In this document: positions 1 through 11,972 of the stretch, one piece after another
Layout: the number at the start of each line of letters is the position of its first letter
Position numbering within the stretch: position 1 is the stretch's first letter
Assembly (NCBI GenBank): GCA_015179125.1
Contig: WHVA01000034.1
Location: 186,001 to 250,000, forward strand
DNA: 64,000 bases
Direction: 5' to 3'
Origin: Gautieria morchelliformis
Lineage: Eukaryota > Basidiomycota > Agaricomycetes > Gomphales > Gomphaceae
The notes under the pieces: generated by a model
What the model saw: only the letters and a program-made list of their open reading frames with translations
Told to the model about the DNA's origin: nothing
Databases searched by the model: none
Program-made: the position numbers and the translations under genes

Positions 1-330
1 ACAGATGCTGCAATAGCCCCTGTATCTCATCCAGATATAGGTCAGGGAACTCCTCTGTAAGTTGAAGAAGAAACTAGGATAAGGAGTTATGAGTACATTT
101 ATTCTACGGCAGAATGACCTGTTACTTGCCTCCAATTCCTCCTGAGTCATGATCTTCCTCCTTTTCCCTTTCTTGCCAGGTTCCTGCGACATAACCTTGC
201 CAGTAGTACGCCATAGATGGAGGATGCACTCGACCACACGTTTTGACATGTTCAGATTGAGCGTGATTTTGTCGATCTTCTTCTCCCATGTGAACCATTG
301 ATATATTACTCATTTTCGAAGACCTTCAGA
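1..330 (-). pseudogene. Tc1/mariner-like transposase, N-terminal HTH fragment (cut by window start)
   Basis: On the minus strand a frame from about 330 to 126 reads a basic helix-turn-helix-like segment (core NMSKRVVECILHLW) followed by a Lys/Arg-rich linker and TQEELEA. A 71-nt GT-AG intron (55-125) can be removed, after which the frame continues into PDLYLDEIQGLLQHL and runs off the window edge. The same order of motifs (DMSLRVVQRIIALW, then SPYLYLDELAEEL after an intron) occurs in the transposase at 56.8-57.9 kb, which supports the assignment to a Tc1/mariner/pogo-type transposase. The catalytic DDE part would lie left of the window. No clear start codon is visible, so I treat it as partial and possibly dead. 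Confidence 0.6.
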
Positions 331-339
331 GTAGGTTTG

Positions 340-1455
340 ACACTGCCATTGGTGTTCAGGCAGAAAGTGCGGCATCTGGTACAAGTACAAGATATGTAAT
401 GTCACATGAATCACGTGATGTGTTGCGTGTAGTCCACACAAGATGGGAAGTCAAGGCAAGTATAAACTTGTGTCTGCTTATTATATATTTTATTACATGT
501 ACATGTATTACACTCTCTCAATTAGAATTTTTGCTTTATAGAAAGCTAAAAGACTGGGAAACTATGCAGCCCCCCACTTCCCTTATACACTAGTTATTAG
601 TGTTCAAGAACTTTATACATGCAAGGCCTTACTTTATAAATGCACACCCTTACTTTATTTGAGCCTGCTACCTCCCACATTGATGCATATAGGCTCAAGT
701 TTCCAAAATTTCAATATTTCATAATAAGCTACAATTTTTATATGAAATTGTATATAATATACAGGAAAAACTATCTACCAAACTTAATGTCTTATTCTTC
801 AATGGTTGACAAGCTACAGTGCAATCTTTGGAGGCAGCGTCGTGCAGCATGAATTTCATACTCCACCTTGTGTACCCGAAACAGCTGTAGTATTATTAGT
901 CACTTGATATTCCATTTCGGTCACCGACATTGTGTGTCTGTCCTGTGCAATCACCATGTCGAGATGGTGCATTCATAGTCCAGACACCAATTGCCAGGTT
1001 TAGGGTGGCTCATTGTGGGGCATGGACGGTAAGGCAGCGGATCATGGGCACATCTTCCAGATTGTTGCTGGGCTTTCATTCTGGAGATGCTTGATATCCT
1101 AGTACAGATTACCATCAGACTTGCAACCACAAGGTCTCTCTGGTTTTTTTTTTCAACTATATGTAGATATATCCAGACATACTATATATTCATTGAGCAT
1201 ACAGATTCAGCTACAGCTATTTATATCTGCATGTCCAGGCCGCTCATACTCCAGTTATACTCTACTGGCTCAGAGAACATCTTAAATATATATATATCTG
1301 TACAATCCAAATATGTTCTAGCACCTGCAGGAAATAAGCCATATTGCACCCCAATTACATATACACTGCACTTTGCTTTAAATACCTGACATAGAAATCA
1401 CGGCATTTTGTGGGTTAGTATTTGTAGTCCAAATATGTGCAAATAGCTGAGTTAT
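340..1455. other. AT-rich stretch without recognisable gene
   Basis: Only short open frames with no recognisable product occur. A segment of about 65 bases near 890-960 (TCACTTGATAT, then ...CGACAT and TGTCTGTCCTGTG) is repeated with few changes near 18615-18670, so a dispersed repeat remnant is present. Poly-T, TATATA and similar runs are common. Confidence 0.6.
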
Positions 1456-1912
1456 TGTTATGATCCATTCCCGAGTCTAGTCCCAAAGCCTTGGCTTTGG
1501 TACTTGCTTGGGAACCCTCAGGTTCACTAGGCTTTCCTCAGTTTCTCTTTGTACCTTTCCATCACCCCTGATTCCCCTTCTTAGATTGTTCCCCATATGT
1601 TTGTCCCTTTGTGCCCCTTGTCCACTAGTTCTGATCATCGACATCCCTGACCCTGCATCCTACTTTACTATATAAACCCCCCAATCTTCTATCTCAGTTC
1701 CTCAGTTGAGATATTGACCTAGCTCCTCATACACTAAGCTCATCTGCCTGTTACTGATCACAATTCTTGGCTTAAAGCCGAAACCTGTTTCCGAAATTAG
1801 GGCAGAACACTGAGTGGGGGCAACCCATGAAGTTGAAGCCAAGCCCTCTGTTTAGAATCCCGGCTTGGCTCTGGCTTAGAACTGAGCCTCAGTACAACAC
1901 ATAGTCTTAACA
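1456..1912 (+). repeat. LTR-like block (TG...CA), possible gypsy LTR
   Basis: The block begins TGTTATGATCC and ends TAGTCTTAACA, carries a TATA-box-like ACTATATAAACC near 1667 and is about 457 bp, all typical of an LTR. The flanking 5-mers are GTTAT (left) and GTATA (right), which are not identical, so no target-site duplication is proven. A short open frame (1938-2237) follows but I do not recognise it. It may be a 5' LTR of an element truncated near 2.29 kb, or a solo LTR. Confidence 0.4.
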
Positions 1913-2293
1913 GTATATCTCAACTCACTACACCCAGTTGTTCAGAATGCCAATCACCCGTTTGTATGCCCATGCTGAAGGCAGCCACGTAATGCCGACA
2001 ATTGAAGCTTGGCGTGCACGAGGTGCTTTAGGTGTCCTGGAAAATCTCCCATTCAGTCACCAGTATTCCAACCCCCCTTCAGCTCAACCCATGCTCCAGT
2101 GCCGAGTTATCGGTGCTGGCCAAGGACATATCAGCAAGGTCCCCTATGAACCAAGCGCTGAACCCCTGGAACCTAGTGATCCTGGCGATGGTGTGTGGGA
2201 ACCGTTGCTAACAAAAAGCCTCATGAAAAAAGGATAAAAATCGCTGTAAAATCTTATTTTCCTACCTGATAGTAGCTAATACATGTGGCTATT

Positions 2294-3633
2294 GTTGGGA
2301 GAATTCTATTCAAATATTCCTTGAATTTCCTTTTATTTTTTCGCCATTTAACCTGGCTTCCCTGGCTTAAAACCTCCTTATTCTGTCAGGCAGAGTTATG
2401 CACCCATGCAGGTCCACAACTCTGCCACAGCCGCTCAGTTTCAAACTCCGACCGGAGCTTCCCACGAACCGTGAACTCAGAGTTGCAGGCACTCAAGCAC
2501 CTACAACTCCGGTACCTTGGCTCACTCAAACTCAGCCTGTGTCCTCTACTGCTTACACAAGCCTGTGCAATTCAAACCCAGCTGGCACATGACTTGCATC
2601 ATAGCAACCATGGCTGTGCAAGGCTGCGTACAAAGTCACACAAAGATGTACAAAGCCAAAACTAGGGTGCAGGTTTGACAAAGCCTATTGGAGGAATGAA
2701 TCCTCCAAATGCAATGCTACAACACCAAATAGGTCCCTTGATGTCATAGCAGCTGTGTAGGGCTGTGCAGGGCAGTGCAAGGCTGTGTGTGAAAGGCTGT
2801 GAAAGGCTGTGCAAACCAGGGAAGATGATTGGCTATCTATTTCAAATTCCTTTGCACAAACACACCACAATAGTTACGAGGGTGTGTTTCAGCAGTGCAA
2901 ATATTTACATATGACATCACTCACCTAATAGATAGAAGAACCCCATTTTACATAATCCTGTGTATTTTACAATATAAAAGGAGGCCATTCTGACCTCCTT
3001 GAATCATCATTCTAGCAATCTAACATCTTCTATCCATGTGACCTCATGTGACTTGCATCTTACTAAGCTGCTAATCCCAGCTAGGGTTATTCACTTACTT
3101 TAGTGTCTAATTCCTTGTTAAGTAGATACTTTTCTGCTTAGCCACCTAGACTTATCCTCCAGGTGTAATTCTACAGAGTGAGTCTGTCAATTGATAGTCT
3201 TGCCATTCTCACTCCAATACCCAAGACGATCTGATCAGTCGATTTTCCTGATTAGAGACTTTCACAAGTCACTTCTAAAACTCGTTCATCCCCCGTTTTA
3301 TTGCTGTGCACTGGTAGATTATCAGGGCAGTCCATTTATAAACTTGCCTGCTAAGTACATTGCTTTATATTTTGGAATATGCTTGGACCCCGATAGTGTC
3401 CTTGAACCTACAGTCTTTTAGTTTATTGTTCAGTGCTGCTAAGAAACGCATTGCCTTCCATCCGTATTAACTTGGACTAGTTTTTACGTGGATTGCAACC
3501 AAGGTACAAATATTAAATTATTTCCGGAGTTGTGCTGCAGCATTGTTTAATATTCTTCGAGTCTTGTAAATGACACATTCTGATAGATTGAAGTGTTAGC
3601 AATAACACCAAAGTCTTGAAGGGTTCCAAAACA
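2294..3633 (+). repeat. LTR of gypsy family P (5' copy; left border approximate)
   Basis: The segment from about 2900 to 3633 is matched in reverse complement by 54252-54960, including the TATA-like ACAATATAAAAGGAGG, the downstream leader and the end GGGTTCCAAAACA. The end at 3633 is set by the point where the two copies stop matching; it gives a CA terminus. The left end is uncertain: a TGTTGGGAG at 2294 resembles the TGTTAGGG terminus of the other copy, but the first 600 bp are diverged and contain a short G/T-rich repeat (AGGCTGTG units near 2755-2815). It precedes the gag remnant, consistent with a 5' LTR. Confidence 0.5.
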
Positions 3634-4078
3634 GATGGTGGTAGAGGTGATGACTCTGGTTCCGAGCATAATTCCGACCCTGATGTAGCAGGCCCAAGAC
3701 CTAATCCCAGCCCAAATGCAGCAGCAAACGGTGAGGAACAGATTGGGAAAATGCTTGCGGCTTTGGAAAAACTCACCATCAATGGACTTGGTGGTGGAGA
3801 TGGGAATGACTCAAAAGTGAAACTCCAGGAACCTGACCAGTTTGATGGCTTGGACCCGAAAAAACTCTGAGGATTTCTTCTCCAGTGCACATTGAATTTC
3901 CATGCCAAATCCCAAGCTGTCCGAGATGGTTCTATGAAAGTGAACTATGTTTTGTCCTTCCTCAAGGGAACAGCTCTAGACTATTTTGATCCCTACCTTG
4001 CACATGACCCTGCCAACAAACCCGCATGGGCTTTGGATTATACGGGATTCACAGAAGAGCTCTATTTGAACTTCGGCC
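3634..4078 (+). pseudogene. Ty3/gypsy gag, N-terminal part, truncated
   Basis: The frame encodes an acidic/Asn-rich N-terminus, then the retrotransposon gag signature KLQEPDQFDGLDPKKL, an in-frame TGA at 3868-3870, and LLQCTLNFHAK...LSFLKGTALDYFDPYL...FTEELYLNFG. The order matches the Ty3/gypsy gag capsid region, so the stop most simply derives from CGA (Arg). The frame is already open at a TTG at 3616 inside the LTR, but no ATG start is visible before residue 50 or so. The protein is cut at 4078 by the LTR end of a second element (family C) lying in the opposite orientation. Confidence 0.75.
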
Positions 4079-4276
4079 TGTAAGGACAACCCTAGCTGGC
4101 TGTGGAGATCACACTACCACACAACTGACAAGGGGAAATCCGAAGAATGTATAAATGAACAGAGTATACAATAAAGGGGATTCTTACCTGACAAGGGGAA
4201 ATCCAAAGAGAAAAGTCTAAGGACCCCCAATGTCAGCGAGCCCATATTATACTACGCTTCGCAGCCAGGGACAACA
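4079..4276 (-). repeat. LTR of chromovirus C (198 bp), copy 1
   Basis: The block runs TGTAAGGACAACCC ... CCAGGGACAACA and is exactly as long (198 bp) as the copy at 26935-27132. Inside it are two direct repeats of CTGACAAGGGGAAATCC about 54 bp apart. The adjacent frame on the minus strand is the end of a chromodomain integrase, which makes this the 3' LTR of a minus-strand element inserted into the gag of family P. Confidence 0.65.
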
Positions 4277-5048
4277 CTTGGCACTCGCCATCGACCCTGC
4301 ATCCCCCTGACCTCCCTGACCCTTGATCGACCCTTGATGCCACCTATTACGCGAGTCGCTTGACTTCCGACACTGTTCTGAGAACAGAAGTTGGAAAGTG
4401 GAGTGGAATTGGCAAAGCAAACAGAGCTGGTGGAAGTTCTCCCAGAAGCGGAATCATTGCCGGAAGCGGAGTTGGAGATGGAATCGGAACCGGAGTTGGA
4501 AATGGAGTCAGAACTTGGTGTGGTGTCAGAACTGGAAAACAGGGTGTCCCCTGACATCACCCCCCCTCTAGCATGCTGCGTCCTCGAAGCATGGGACACA
4601 ATGGATTGAACGGCCAGTGAACGGATTCGGTGAGGGGCACCAGGGTGTGTCTTATAGAATTTGCGGAGTTTGTCTGGAGCAGAGACATCTTGCTCTGGGA
4701 CCCACGAATTCTCCTCGTACCCATACCCTTCCCATTTCACGAGGAATTGGAGTCGTCCTCGCACAAACCGGCTGTCCAGGATCCGTTCCACCACATAGTG
4801 CTCTTCCCCATCTACAATTTCCGGGGAGGTGGCGGACGAGCCTTCTGACCTGGAATTGGGTCCTCAAGCACAGGGAGCAACTTCACTACATTGAAGACAG
4901 GGTGGAGGCGGGACATGGAGTTTGGAAGTCGGAGGTGGTACATGTTCCGTCCAACCCTCCACATCACTGTGAAGGGCCCAAGGTAGTGGTGGGCAAGCTT
5001 CTGCGAAGGGCGTGTGGTGCGGATGTCACTTGCGGATGTAACATTCAA
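4252..5048 (-). pseudogene. Chromovirus C pol 3' end: integrase C-terminus and chromodomain
   Basis: Two minus-strand frames (5048-4812 and 4794-4252) give an integrase C-terminal segment (RPSQKLAHHYLGPF, RLHPVFNVVKLLPV) followed by a chromodomain (VERILDSRF, LQFLVKWEGYGYEENSWVP). The chromodomain aromatic and acidic residues (W..Y..ENSW) are intact; it would normally steer integration to methylated histone H3 chromatin. A Ser/Asn/Asp-rich tail with imperfect repeats follows and runs into the LTR. A frame break separates the two parts near 4800. The 5' side is lost at about 5036, where an L-family LTR fragment begins, so only the last 250 or so residues of pol remain. Confidence 0.8.
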
Positions 5049-5830
5049 TGTGTCATGGCAAGGTTGTCAAGCAGCAACAATCCTTTCGCCAGCAAAGGTG
5101 CTCCTTTGGAGCCCTTCATCCACAGTGCTGATACTAGTACAAAGGCTAAGATAGTGAAGGTGAAGTACAGAAACTCACCAGTGGTGCTTAAGTCCTCCTC
5201 TGGTCGAAGATAGGAATCTATAGAAGAGGGCTCAAGACGATGGTCACAGTGAGGTCAAGTTTTGCACAAGATAGACGTATGATAATTGAACTGGGAAATA
5301 TACATGCAAACGTAAACTACTTATACTGAATGCTCATATGATACCAGCGAATAGGAAAGAGGCCGTCACAGGTCAGGGTTGGATAGGGGTGCGCAGTCAG
5401 GATACAAATAGATGGAACACATAAACAATGGAGAAGGAGAGGAGTGTGAACATGAAACAATGGGGAGGGGAGAGGATAAAGGCACCTATGTAAGAAAACA
5501 CGCCCTTCAGACCTGCATACATGTTACCCTGCATGGACTCTTGGTCTGGTGGGTTGATGCCACACGAGCTACAGGTAGGACGTCCCGTGAATGCATTCTG
5601 GCCATAGAAACACCCAAAGGGGGTTGAGTCGGGAAGATGATGGGGCCAGTGATGAACCATCACGCTGGGTAAAGGATGTCAATCGTGTTTGATGGTGTGC
5701 CGGTGAATGATGTGAGTAGCGAATAACCGTTTGGCGAATTCGGCGAAGAGCGAATGGAGCAAGCATAGAGGTGGAGTGATGAAAGGGAAAATGGAGTTTA
5801 CTGGATACAAGAAATAAATGAGTCGTGACA
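5036..5830 (-). repeat. LTR family L, 5'-truncated copy
   Basis: Reverse-complement relative to the copies at 25160 and 36326. It ends on the plus strand in GAGTCGTGACA (5830) and lacks the conserved AATCTTGACA terminus on the other side, where it abuts chromovirus C. It contains the shared blocks CCTTTCGCCAGC, the TATAAGTAG-type promoter region (as complement) and the ATTCGC-rich segment. Directly after it comes the ORF3 remnant. Confidence 0.7.
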
Positions 5831-8541
5831 CAAGGCTGGGCTGGCAAGCCAAATCACTGCCCCGGAGATCACCCCTGACCAGCCCCCACCAGGGCCTCAT
5901 GGCACAGATGGCTAGCCCCCCCATCCCATCCTTCATGGGCCCAAGCAAGCCACCAGCATCGATAGATGACATCCCTGACGGCTTCTACTCGGATGACCCG
6001 GATCTAAAACATTATGATCCAGACCGCCCACAGCACATCTCAAAATAGAGATGTGCATGAGGTTATGACAAACTCATAACCTACGACCCCCTCGGTGACA
6101 TACGCAACTGTGTCACCCAGGAGTACCTGGCACAGTTGCCGAGTTGGGCAATCGATGACACGGGACTGGGGCAGGCGCTGGTATGTCGCAGCCAAGCAGG
6201 AGAGGGCCAGACAGAAGGTCCTCCGGCCTGCACCATCGGTGTCATTGCCCCCACCGGCAATGACAGTTCCTAACCCTCTCTAGGGGAAGGGGAGCTCATG
6301 CCTCTCGGGGACCCACCATTCACCATAATGGGCCACCTACCATGGCCCATCAGAAAAAGAATGCAGCAACAGGCCAAATGGTTCAGCCTCTGCGACACCA
6401 AGGAGCAGAGGTTGCGGGACCTCCTGAAGGAGGCTAATATCAAGATTGGTTTTTAGGCATTAATATCGTGTATTAGTGAACACAGCGAATGCCCGAATAA
6501 CTTGTGCAAATAAGTATGCTGTCTGGCGAATAGGGTGAACCAATAAATGTTCACAAAATAAGAGGGCTTCCCGAACGGAGCTCGCCCTATCTACAGTCGT
6601 AGCGAAATAGCCCATGGCACTTGACTATGTAACGTGCAAGGTGTCACGGAAGGGTTGTCTAAGTAGTGACAATCCCTTCGCCGACAGCACAGAAAATAGT
6701 TCGAAGGCTAAGTTAATGAAGACGAAGTATGAGAACTCACCAGTGATGCCTAAGTCCTCTTCTGGTCGAAGATAGAAATCTACAGGAGAAGGATCAAGAC
6801 AATAGGTCACAGCGAGGTCAAGTTTGCACAAGATGGACGTATGATAATTGAACTGGGGAATATACATGCCAATGTAAACTACTTATATCGAACGCTCGTA
6901 AGGTATCAGCGAATGGGAAAGAGGCCATCATGAGTCAGGGTTGGATAGGGGTGCGCAGTCATGATACAAAATAGATGAAATAAACATACAATAGAGTGAG
7001 GGAGGAGGGCGAACATGAAACGATGGAGAGTAAAGGAGGCGGAGGCACCTATGTACGAAACCATGTCTTGGGACTGCATATATGCTACCCTGCACGGACT
7101 CTTCGTCTACTGGGTTGATCCCACACAACCTATGGGCAGGACATCCCGTGAACGCATCCTGGCCATATGAACACCTAAAGGGGTTGGATCAAGAAGCTGA
7201 TGGAGCCAGTGACGAGCCATCATGCCGGGTAGGGGATGTTGATCGTGTTTGATGGCATGCCTGCTGGCGAATGATGTGAGCAGCCACGAATGGTTGTTCG
7301 GTGAAATGCCGTGAAGGGTGAATAGAATGATCATCAAAGAGCTGTGGCCCAAGGGGAGGGCGAAGCCACACGAACATAGAGGAGGACTGGGGAAATGGAT
7401 AATAAGGCTAACTGGGTACAGGAAATAAATGAGTTGCACCATCTGATCAGAGGAGCATCTGACAGGGTTTGAGCCAGGGAGGTGAGGGGACCCATGATGG
7501 ACCATCGAGCCAAGGAGAAGGCGTTGATCGGGTACAGGTAGCGCTGCTACGTGCGAATGACACGAAGGCAAATAAACGTTCGGTGCATTCGGCGAGGAGC
7601 GAACAGGGAGAACGTAAAAGTGGGGTGTCGAGGTTACTGGGTATACAAATAGACGGGTCATGACAGCTAAAGAGATGCCATCGAGCTCCCACACGCGCGG
7701 GATGGCTACCGCACTGAAACAGGCGTGGGATGAGGCTCGGACCAGCAGCCAATGGTCAGGCTACTTCCTCATCGGCAAAGGAACCGCTGAGGATATTCGG
7801 GACGTGCTCCAGGGCTGGTTGTGAAACCCTGAAGGCATCCTGCCGGCCATCCGTGATGAACCAGATGGCAATTGAACATCCATGGCATGGATGTATGGAT
7901 GTGGATGAGGAGGCTTGTTCCAAAAAACACCAAGCCTCCCTCCCCCCTCTGATCGCGAATGCACGATCTGTTCTGCGTCACTGACCAATGGCAGGACCTC
8001 GTACCAGCCAACAAGGTCCGATACACCATCGGTGACACCCTGAGGGCGTCGATCACCAGCATATTCCCCATCCAAGGTTGATCAGCCCAGGACATCCCTG
8101 TGGACAAGGTTGCCCGCTGGCTCGCCAAGCACGGGGGAGTAACCTGGGACAGCATACCCCAGATTGAATCATTCATCCAGTGCGAGCTGACGAGGGCCAC
8201 CTTCAATGCACCTGTCCAGATAGGGCAGGAGAGGCTGCAGGTGGCGGCCCTGTGGGACCGTGACCAAGCAGTATCCATGACTGCCATGGCCTCAATGGTC
8301 GCCCAAGCATGGCTAGACCTCGAGCTAGCCGTGACTCAAGGCCCATCACCAGCCAGCGACCTTTCAACAGGACGTGGGCATCGACTCCCCGCCCCAGGTC
8401 CTTGCCGATGGCCCGGGTCTTCCGACAGACCCACGATCACCACCAGCCCCGTACTCTGACATTCATATGTCAGATGTGGACTCCAATGACCTCACCAGGT
8501 CCCTCTATGAGGATACCTGAGTTGTTCATAGAAGGGGAGGG
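5831..8541 (+). pseudogene. ORF3 of gypsy family M, second copy, split by an L LTR
   Basis: Two pieces (5831-6437 and 7671-8460) align with the minus-strand ORF3 at 27352-29114. Piece 1 shares YDPDRPQHIS with YNPDRAQHIA and LGDPPFTIMGHLPWPI with LGDLPISEMGLLPWPV. Piece 2 shares DIRDVLQGW..NPEGILPAIRD with DIAAILRGWIHNPEGIPSAIRD and VARWLAKHGGVTWDSIPQIESF with IARWLAHYTGVTHERVARIEHY. Several stops and frameshifts are present, so it is dead. The L LTR between the pieces is flanked by GCTAA. A purine tract (GAAGGGGAGGG, 8531-8541) sits right before the M LTR, the layout expected at the 3' end of an LTR element. The function is unknown. Confidence 0.7.
6438..7665 (-). mobile_element. Solo LTR of family L (1,228 bp) with GCTAA duplication
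   Basis: On the plus strand it begins TATCAAGATTGG (other copies have TGTCAAGATTGG, so one G-to-A change) and ends GGGTCATGACA. The flanking 5-mers are identical: GCTAA at 6433-6437 and at 7666-7670. It has the full-length L structure with a partial internal duplication (two starts of the ATTCGC-rich segment, near 7437 and 7665). The insertion splits ORF3 of a gypsy M copy. Confidence 0.85.
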
Positions 8542-8817
8542 TGTAAATACCCTATTTACCCACATTGCCCTTAAGGCAATGTGCGCTGCTGGAATAGATT
8601 AGCTAATGTTAGTGGATCCCTATGGATACACTGTATAGTTCTTGTGTGGGAACCGCATGGGCGGTTCGCCCGATAATCTTACCTTACACTCTCACTACAT
8701 AGCACATGGAATAACCACACATTGGTCGAGTTCCATTTGCCCTTGTGATACAAGGACCTAAGATCCACTCACTTACAGGCCCTCGTGTTGCGCCTCCCTA
8801 ATATTAATAATATAACA
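8542..8817 (+). repeat. LTR of gypsy family M (3' copy, right border approximate)
   Basis: It starts TGTAAATACCC immediately after the purine tract at 8531-8541. Its body (CACTGTATAGTT, GTGTGGGAACCG, TTGCCCTTGTGATA) matches the reverse complement of 39610-39859, the segment upstream of the M gag. The right end is guessed at TAATATAACA (8817) from the loss of similarity and a CA terminus. Confidence 0.6.
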
Positions 8818-9284
8818 TGCCCTGTATTAATTCTTGACCAGGAACACGAAAAATCTGGTGTACCATGAAGGAGTGCTCATGTATACACCCAAATACAGAC
8901 GTCTCAGTAGATATATCGTCCGAGAGGGCATCAGACCAGTGATGTTCTTGAATTCTCGTCCGAATCAGTGCAGTGGCTATATTAGCGATCACTCATCCTA
9001 GATCCACTGATGGACTCCTTATAGATGGATGAGAGTCAGAGATTCATGCGAGGTCCCACAGAAGCACACCTAGGCTTGATGGTGAAGGCACGGCAGTGAG
9101 TCGTAACTCTGTACATTTTCTAAAGATCATTGTTTAAACCTGGGGGACTCTGAGTCCAGCTATTTAATTACAGTACAAGCCACGACCCGTATCACATAAC
9201 TTGTCACTTGAGGAGTCAGTGGTTGGAGTTGAGCCACGACATCGTGCACAGGAAACTCAATTACAGTGGTGCCTATACATAACT

Positions 9285-10915
9285 TCAAGCCGATTCCACA
9301 GAGAGCCCAGATGGCACCACCACTCTGAAACACTCTATGCCCGTGAAGTCCGAGACTCTCTGGGCAGTTTCCGAAACATAGATACGTTCGCGCACGTTGA
9401 GCATAAGTCGACTACCCAATGAGCATGGGAGGGCAACCGACCACCTGTAAACGAGGTGCTGGTATACGTAGCCAGTACTATGACGAATCCTGACACACAC
9501 CAGATAGCAACCTGTATGTAAATTTGAGAGGCGAAGGCCCAGACCAGACAATTTATGAGAAAAATGGCAAACGCGCTGCAGACCTGGTTCAAGCAGCCTC
9601 ATATATGTCAAGGCGATCTAGTACTTACGTTAAAAAATAGAGTACACTGGCCTATATTAGTCTCTCTAACCACACGAATGGAGGGTCGGAACACACCTAT
9701 CACGTATAATCAGGCGTAGCAGCGACGAATCGCAGTTGTTTTTGTACTCTGTCCAAGCCTTGTACAGCATCAAAAGACACAGAATACTTTCACAGATTAG
9801 TGACGGGATCCAGGTAAGGAAGTACAGTGGTGGCTGGGGACCAACGTAGCAACCCGGCGATAACCTCGAAGGCCCAGGAATACCTGGAGGGTCAGTCAGG
9901 AAAAAACTACCGTAGAAAGGCCATAATTGTAGTTGCAATACATCGTGGCATGCTCGTACCTGGAATAGCAATAGCGGCAACAATTTCGGCGACATACATC
10001 ATGCCAAACAATACCAGCAATTTCCTATTGCGGTCATAAACAGCGTATATCTGTGTGGGGTGTACCGTTGTAAGAGAATGCCCAATAAATGAAGCAAAGA
10101 GAACATATGTACGCGAGTCATCAGGATACCTGCTCATCAAATTTTAACATTGCAACGACATTCGAGACTTGTACTTACACTGCACGCTAAGTATAGCGAC
10201 AGCTTCTCTGTAGACAAATAAGGAAAGGCAACTGATGATAAAACCTGCTCCCTGGACTTACGACGCCGGTTCCCACCAGTGAAAACCGGTGCAGCTGCCG
10301 AAACGGAGGGTCAGTGAGTAAAGAGTTCTTGTAAGGCAGCAGTGGAAACATACACCTGAAGGGGAATCAGTGGCGCACATGTGTAACATTTCAATACGAG
10401 CGCACCTTCAGCAAAACAGACGGCCATGCGTATACTTTTTGAAGGGATTAAAAATATGACAGTTTTGAAAGAAGCGACTTCACCCGACATATTCAGGATA
10501 AGGGTAAACGGTCCGAAATAACGGTTCTATGAAAGGCGCGTTCAGCCTCGTCCTGGCCCAGCTGGGAAAGTGGAAAGTTCTACGAATAGGAATAGTCCTT
10601 TTCCAAATCTATGTCCTGGATAATTCCATACAAGTCGTATCTGCGTATAACTGCGTAAGAGTTCGATGACTGTGTACTCGTCGTGACTGACGTACCTCGG
10701 TGTCAAAGGTAAGAACTTTAATCATAGTTAGCCCTCTTACTCGCGACTAGCTGCAAGAATTTCACCATGGTCATACAAAAGAAAGGCAAGGGAGGCAAAA
10801 GAGGAAGCGCTGACAATCCTTCCTGGGGTAGATGGTAATTAGTTACATCATTGAAACATACCCAGCTTGGGACTCGCACACCTGCGGAAACCAGTGTCGC
10901 AAAGCTGAATTCCAT
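9285..10915 (-). pseudogene. DUF6533-like integral membrane protein, copy 1
   Basis: A multi-exon gene in the basidiomycete-typical DUF6533 layout can be followed on the minus strand. It starts MEFSFATLVSAG (10915); after a GT-AG intron comes IVSASSFASLAFLLYDHGEILA (the DUF6533 YDH motif). Later exons give QIYAVYDRNRKLLVLFGM (the ALYxRNR-type loop), CYVGPQPPLYFLTW, ESILCLLMLYKAW, SSLLRLIIRD and finally LGSRLMLNVRERIYVSE (the C-terminal R-x-L-LN-RE motif). About seven hydrophobic segments are expected for the family. The frame between the second and third exon is hard to close and seems broken. Function of the family is unknown. Confidence 0.55.
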
Positions 10916-11972
10916 CGTCAAGCACTTATCTGAGGTTGAGCTTAATGGTAATGGCGTTGGCGTAAAGCTTAGAAAGGAAAAATATAGTCGCATTCGCTGA
11001 CGGACTCCAATATATGATGTCTCAGGCTGCCCAAGCTCCGATCCAAGAAGAAATGTTACGATCAAGGGTGATGCTGCAGCTGAGATGTCATCGAGACCGT
11101 TTCAGAAGTCTCCTGAGATTACTTAGCCCCGTTTCCTCGAGACAAGCCAAACTTGAAGTCACTATGATTCCGAACTACGATGTCACAATTAGTGCCACCC
11201 AAGGATCGTCCAAGCCGGGAGCAGCGGAAGCGGTTTACCATTGCGGTCCTGGGAGTATCAATTGATAGTGCTTTTGCTACATACTCATATATATTGGCTC
11301 AACTGAATTGAAAATATCAGGCACCATTCAGTTGGGCTAATATCTATTGGTAGCAGAAACATAGAATTTTCTAGAATATATTAGATTATATCAGTGGGCG
11401 TTCCTCACTGCCATCACGTGATTTATCGATACACGAAGCGGGCACTGAAGTACTGACCCACGGAGTTAGCACATGAGGACTTGATGATGACAGGCATCGC
11501 AGTGGAACGTCGGATCTATCCACAGGGTGACTTTTTGCACGCAATACATTGTTTACACGAGTGGGACATGATTCAGAACAGTGATTTCTTGAATTCTCGT
11601 CCAAACCAGTGCTATGGTTATATTAGCGATCACTCATCCTAGATCCAATGATGGACTCCTTACAGCTAGATGGGAGTCGGAGATTCGTGGGAGGTCCGAC
11701 AGAAGCACACCAAGGCTTGATGATGAAGGCACGGCAGTGGAAAGTCGGAACTATCCTGCAGAGGGTAACTTACGATTTGCACGCAATACTCTACATTTTC
11801 TAAAGATCGATCATTGTTTAAACCTGGGCGACTGTCTGAGTCCAGCTAGTTAATCACAGTACGACCCATATCCCATAACTTGTCACTTGAGGAGTCAGTG
11901 GTTGGAGCTGAGCCAGGACATCGTCCACAGGAAACTCAATCACAGTGGTGCCTATACATAATATACATAACC

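Noticed and set aside
399-593. LRVV motif like that of the transposase HTH
   Set aside because: Only a dozen bases match 56860-56880; surrounding residues do not fit a helix-turn-helix.
1451-1917. GTTAT / GTATA as target-site duplication of the LTR-like block
   Set aside because: The 5-mers are not identical and could match by chance.
1938-2237. 99-codon open frame after the LTR-like block as a gag gene
   Set aside because: No capsid or zinc-knuckle motif; too short to support.
3616-3633. TTG as the start of gypsy P gag
   Set aside because: The position lies within the LTR end and is only the start of the open frame; no evidence for use of TTG.
4617-5213. 198-codon plus-strand frame opposite the chromodomain integrase
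   Set aside because: It is the complement of the chromovirus C pol frame and has no motifs of its own.
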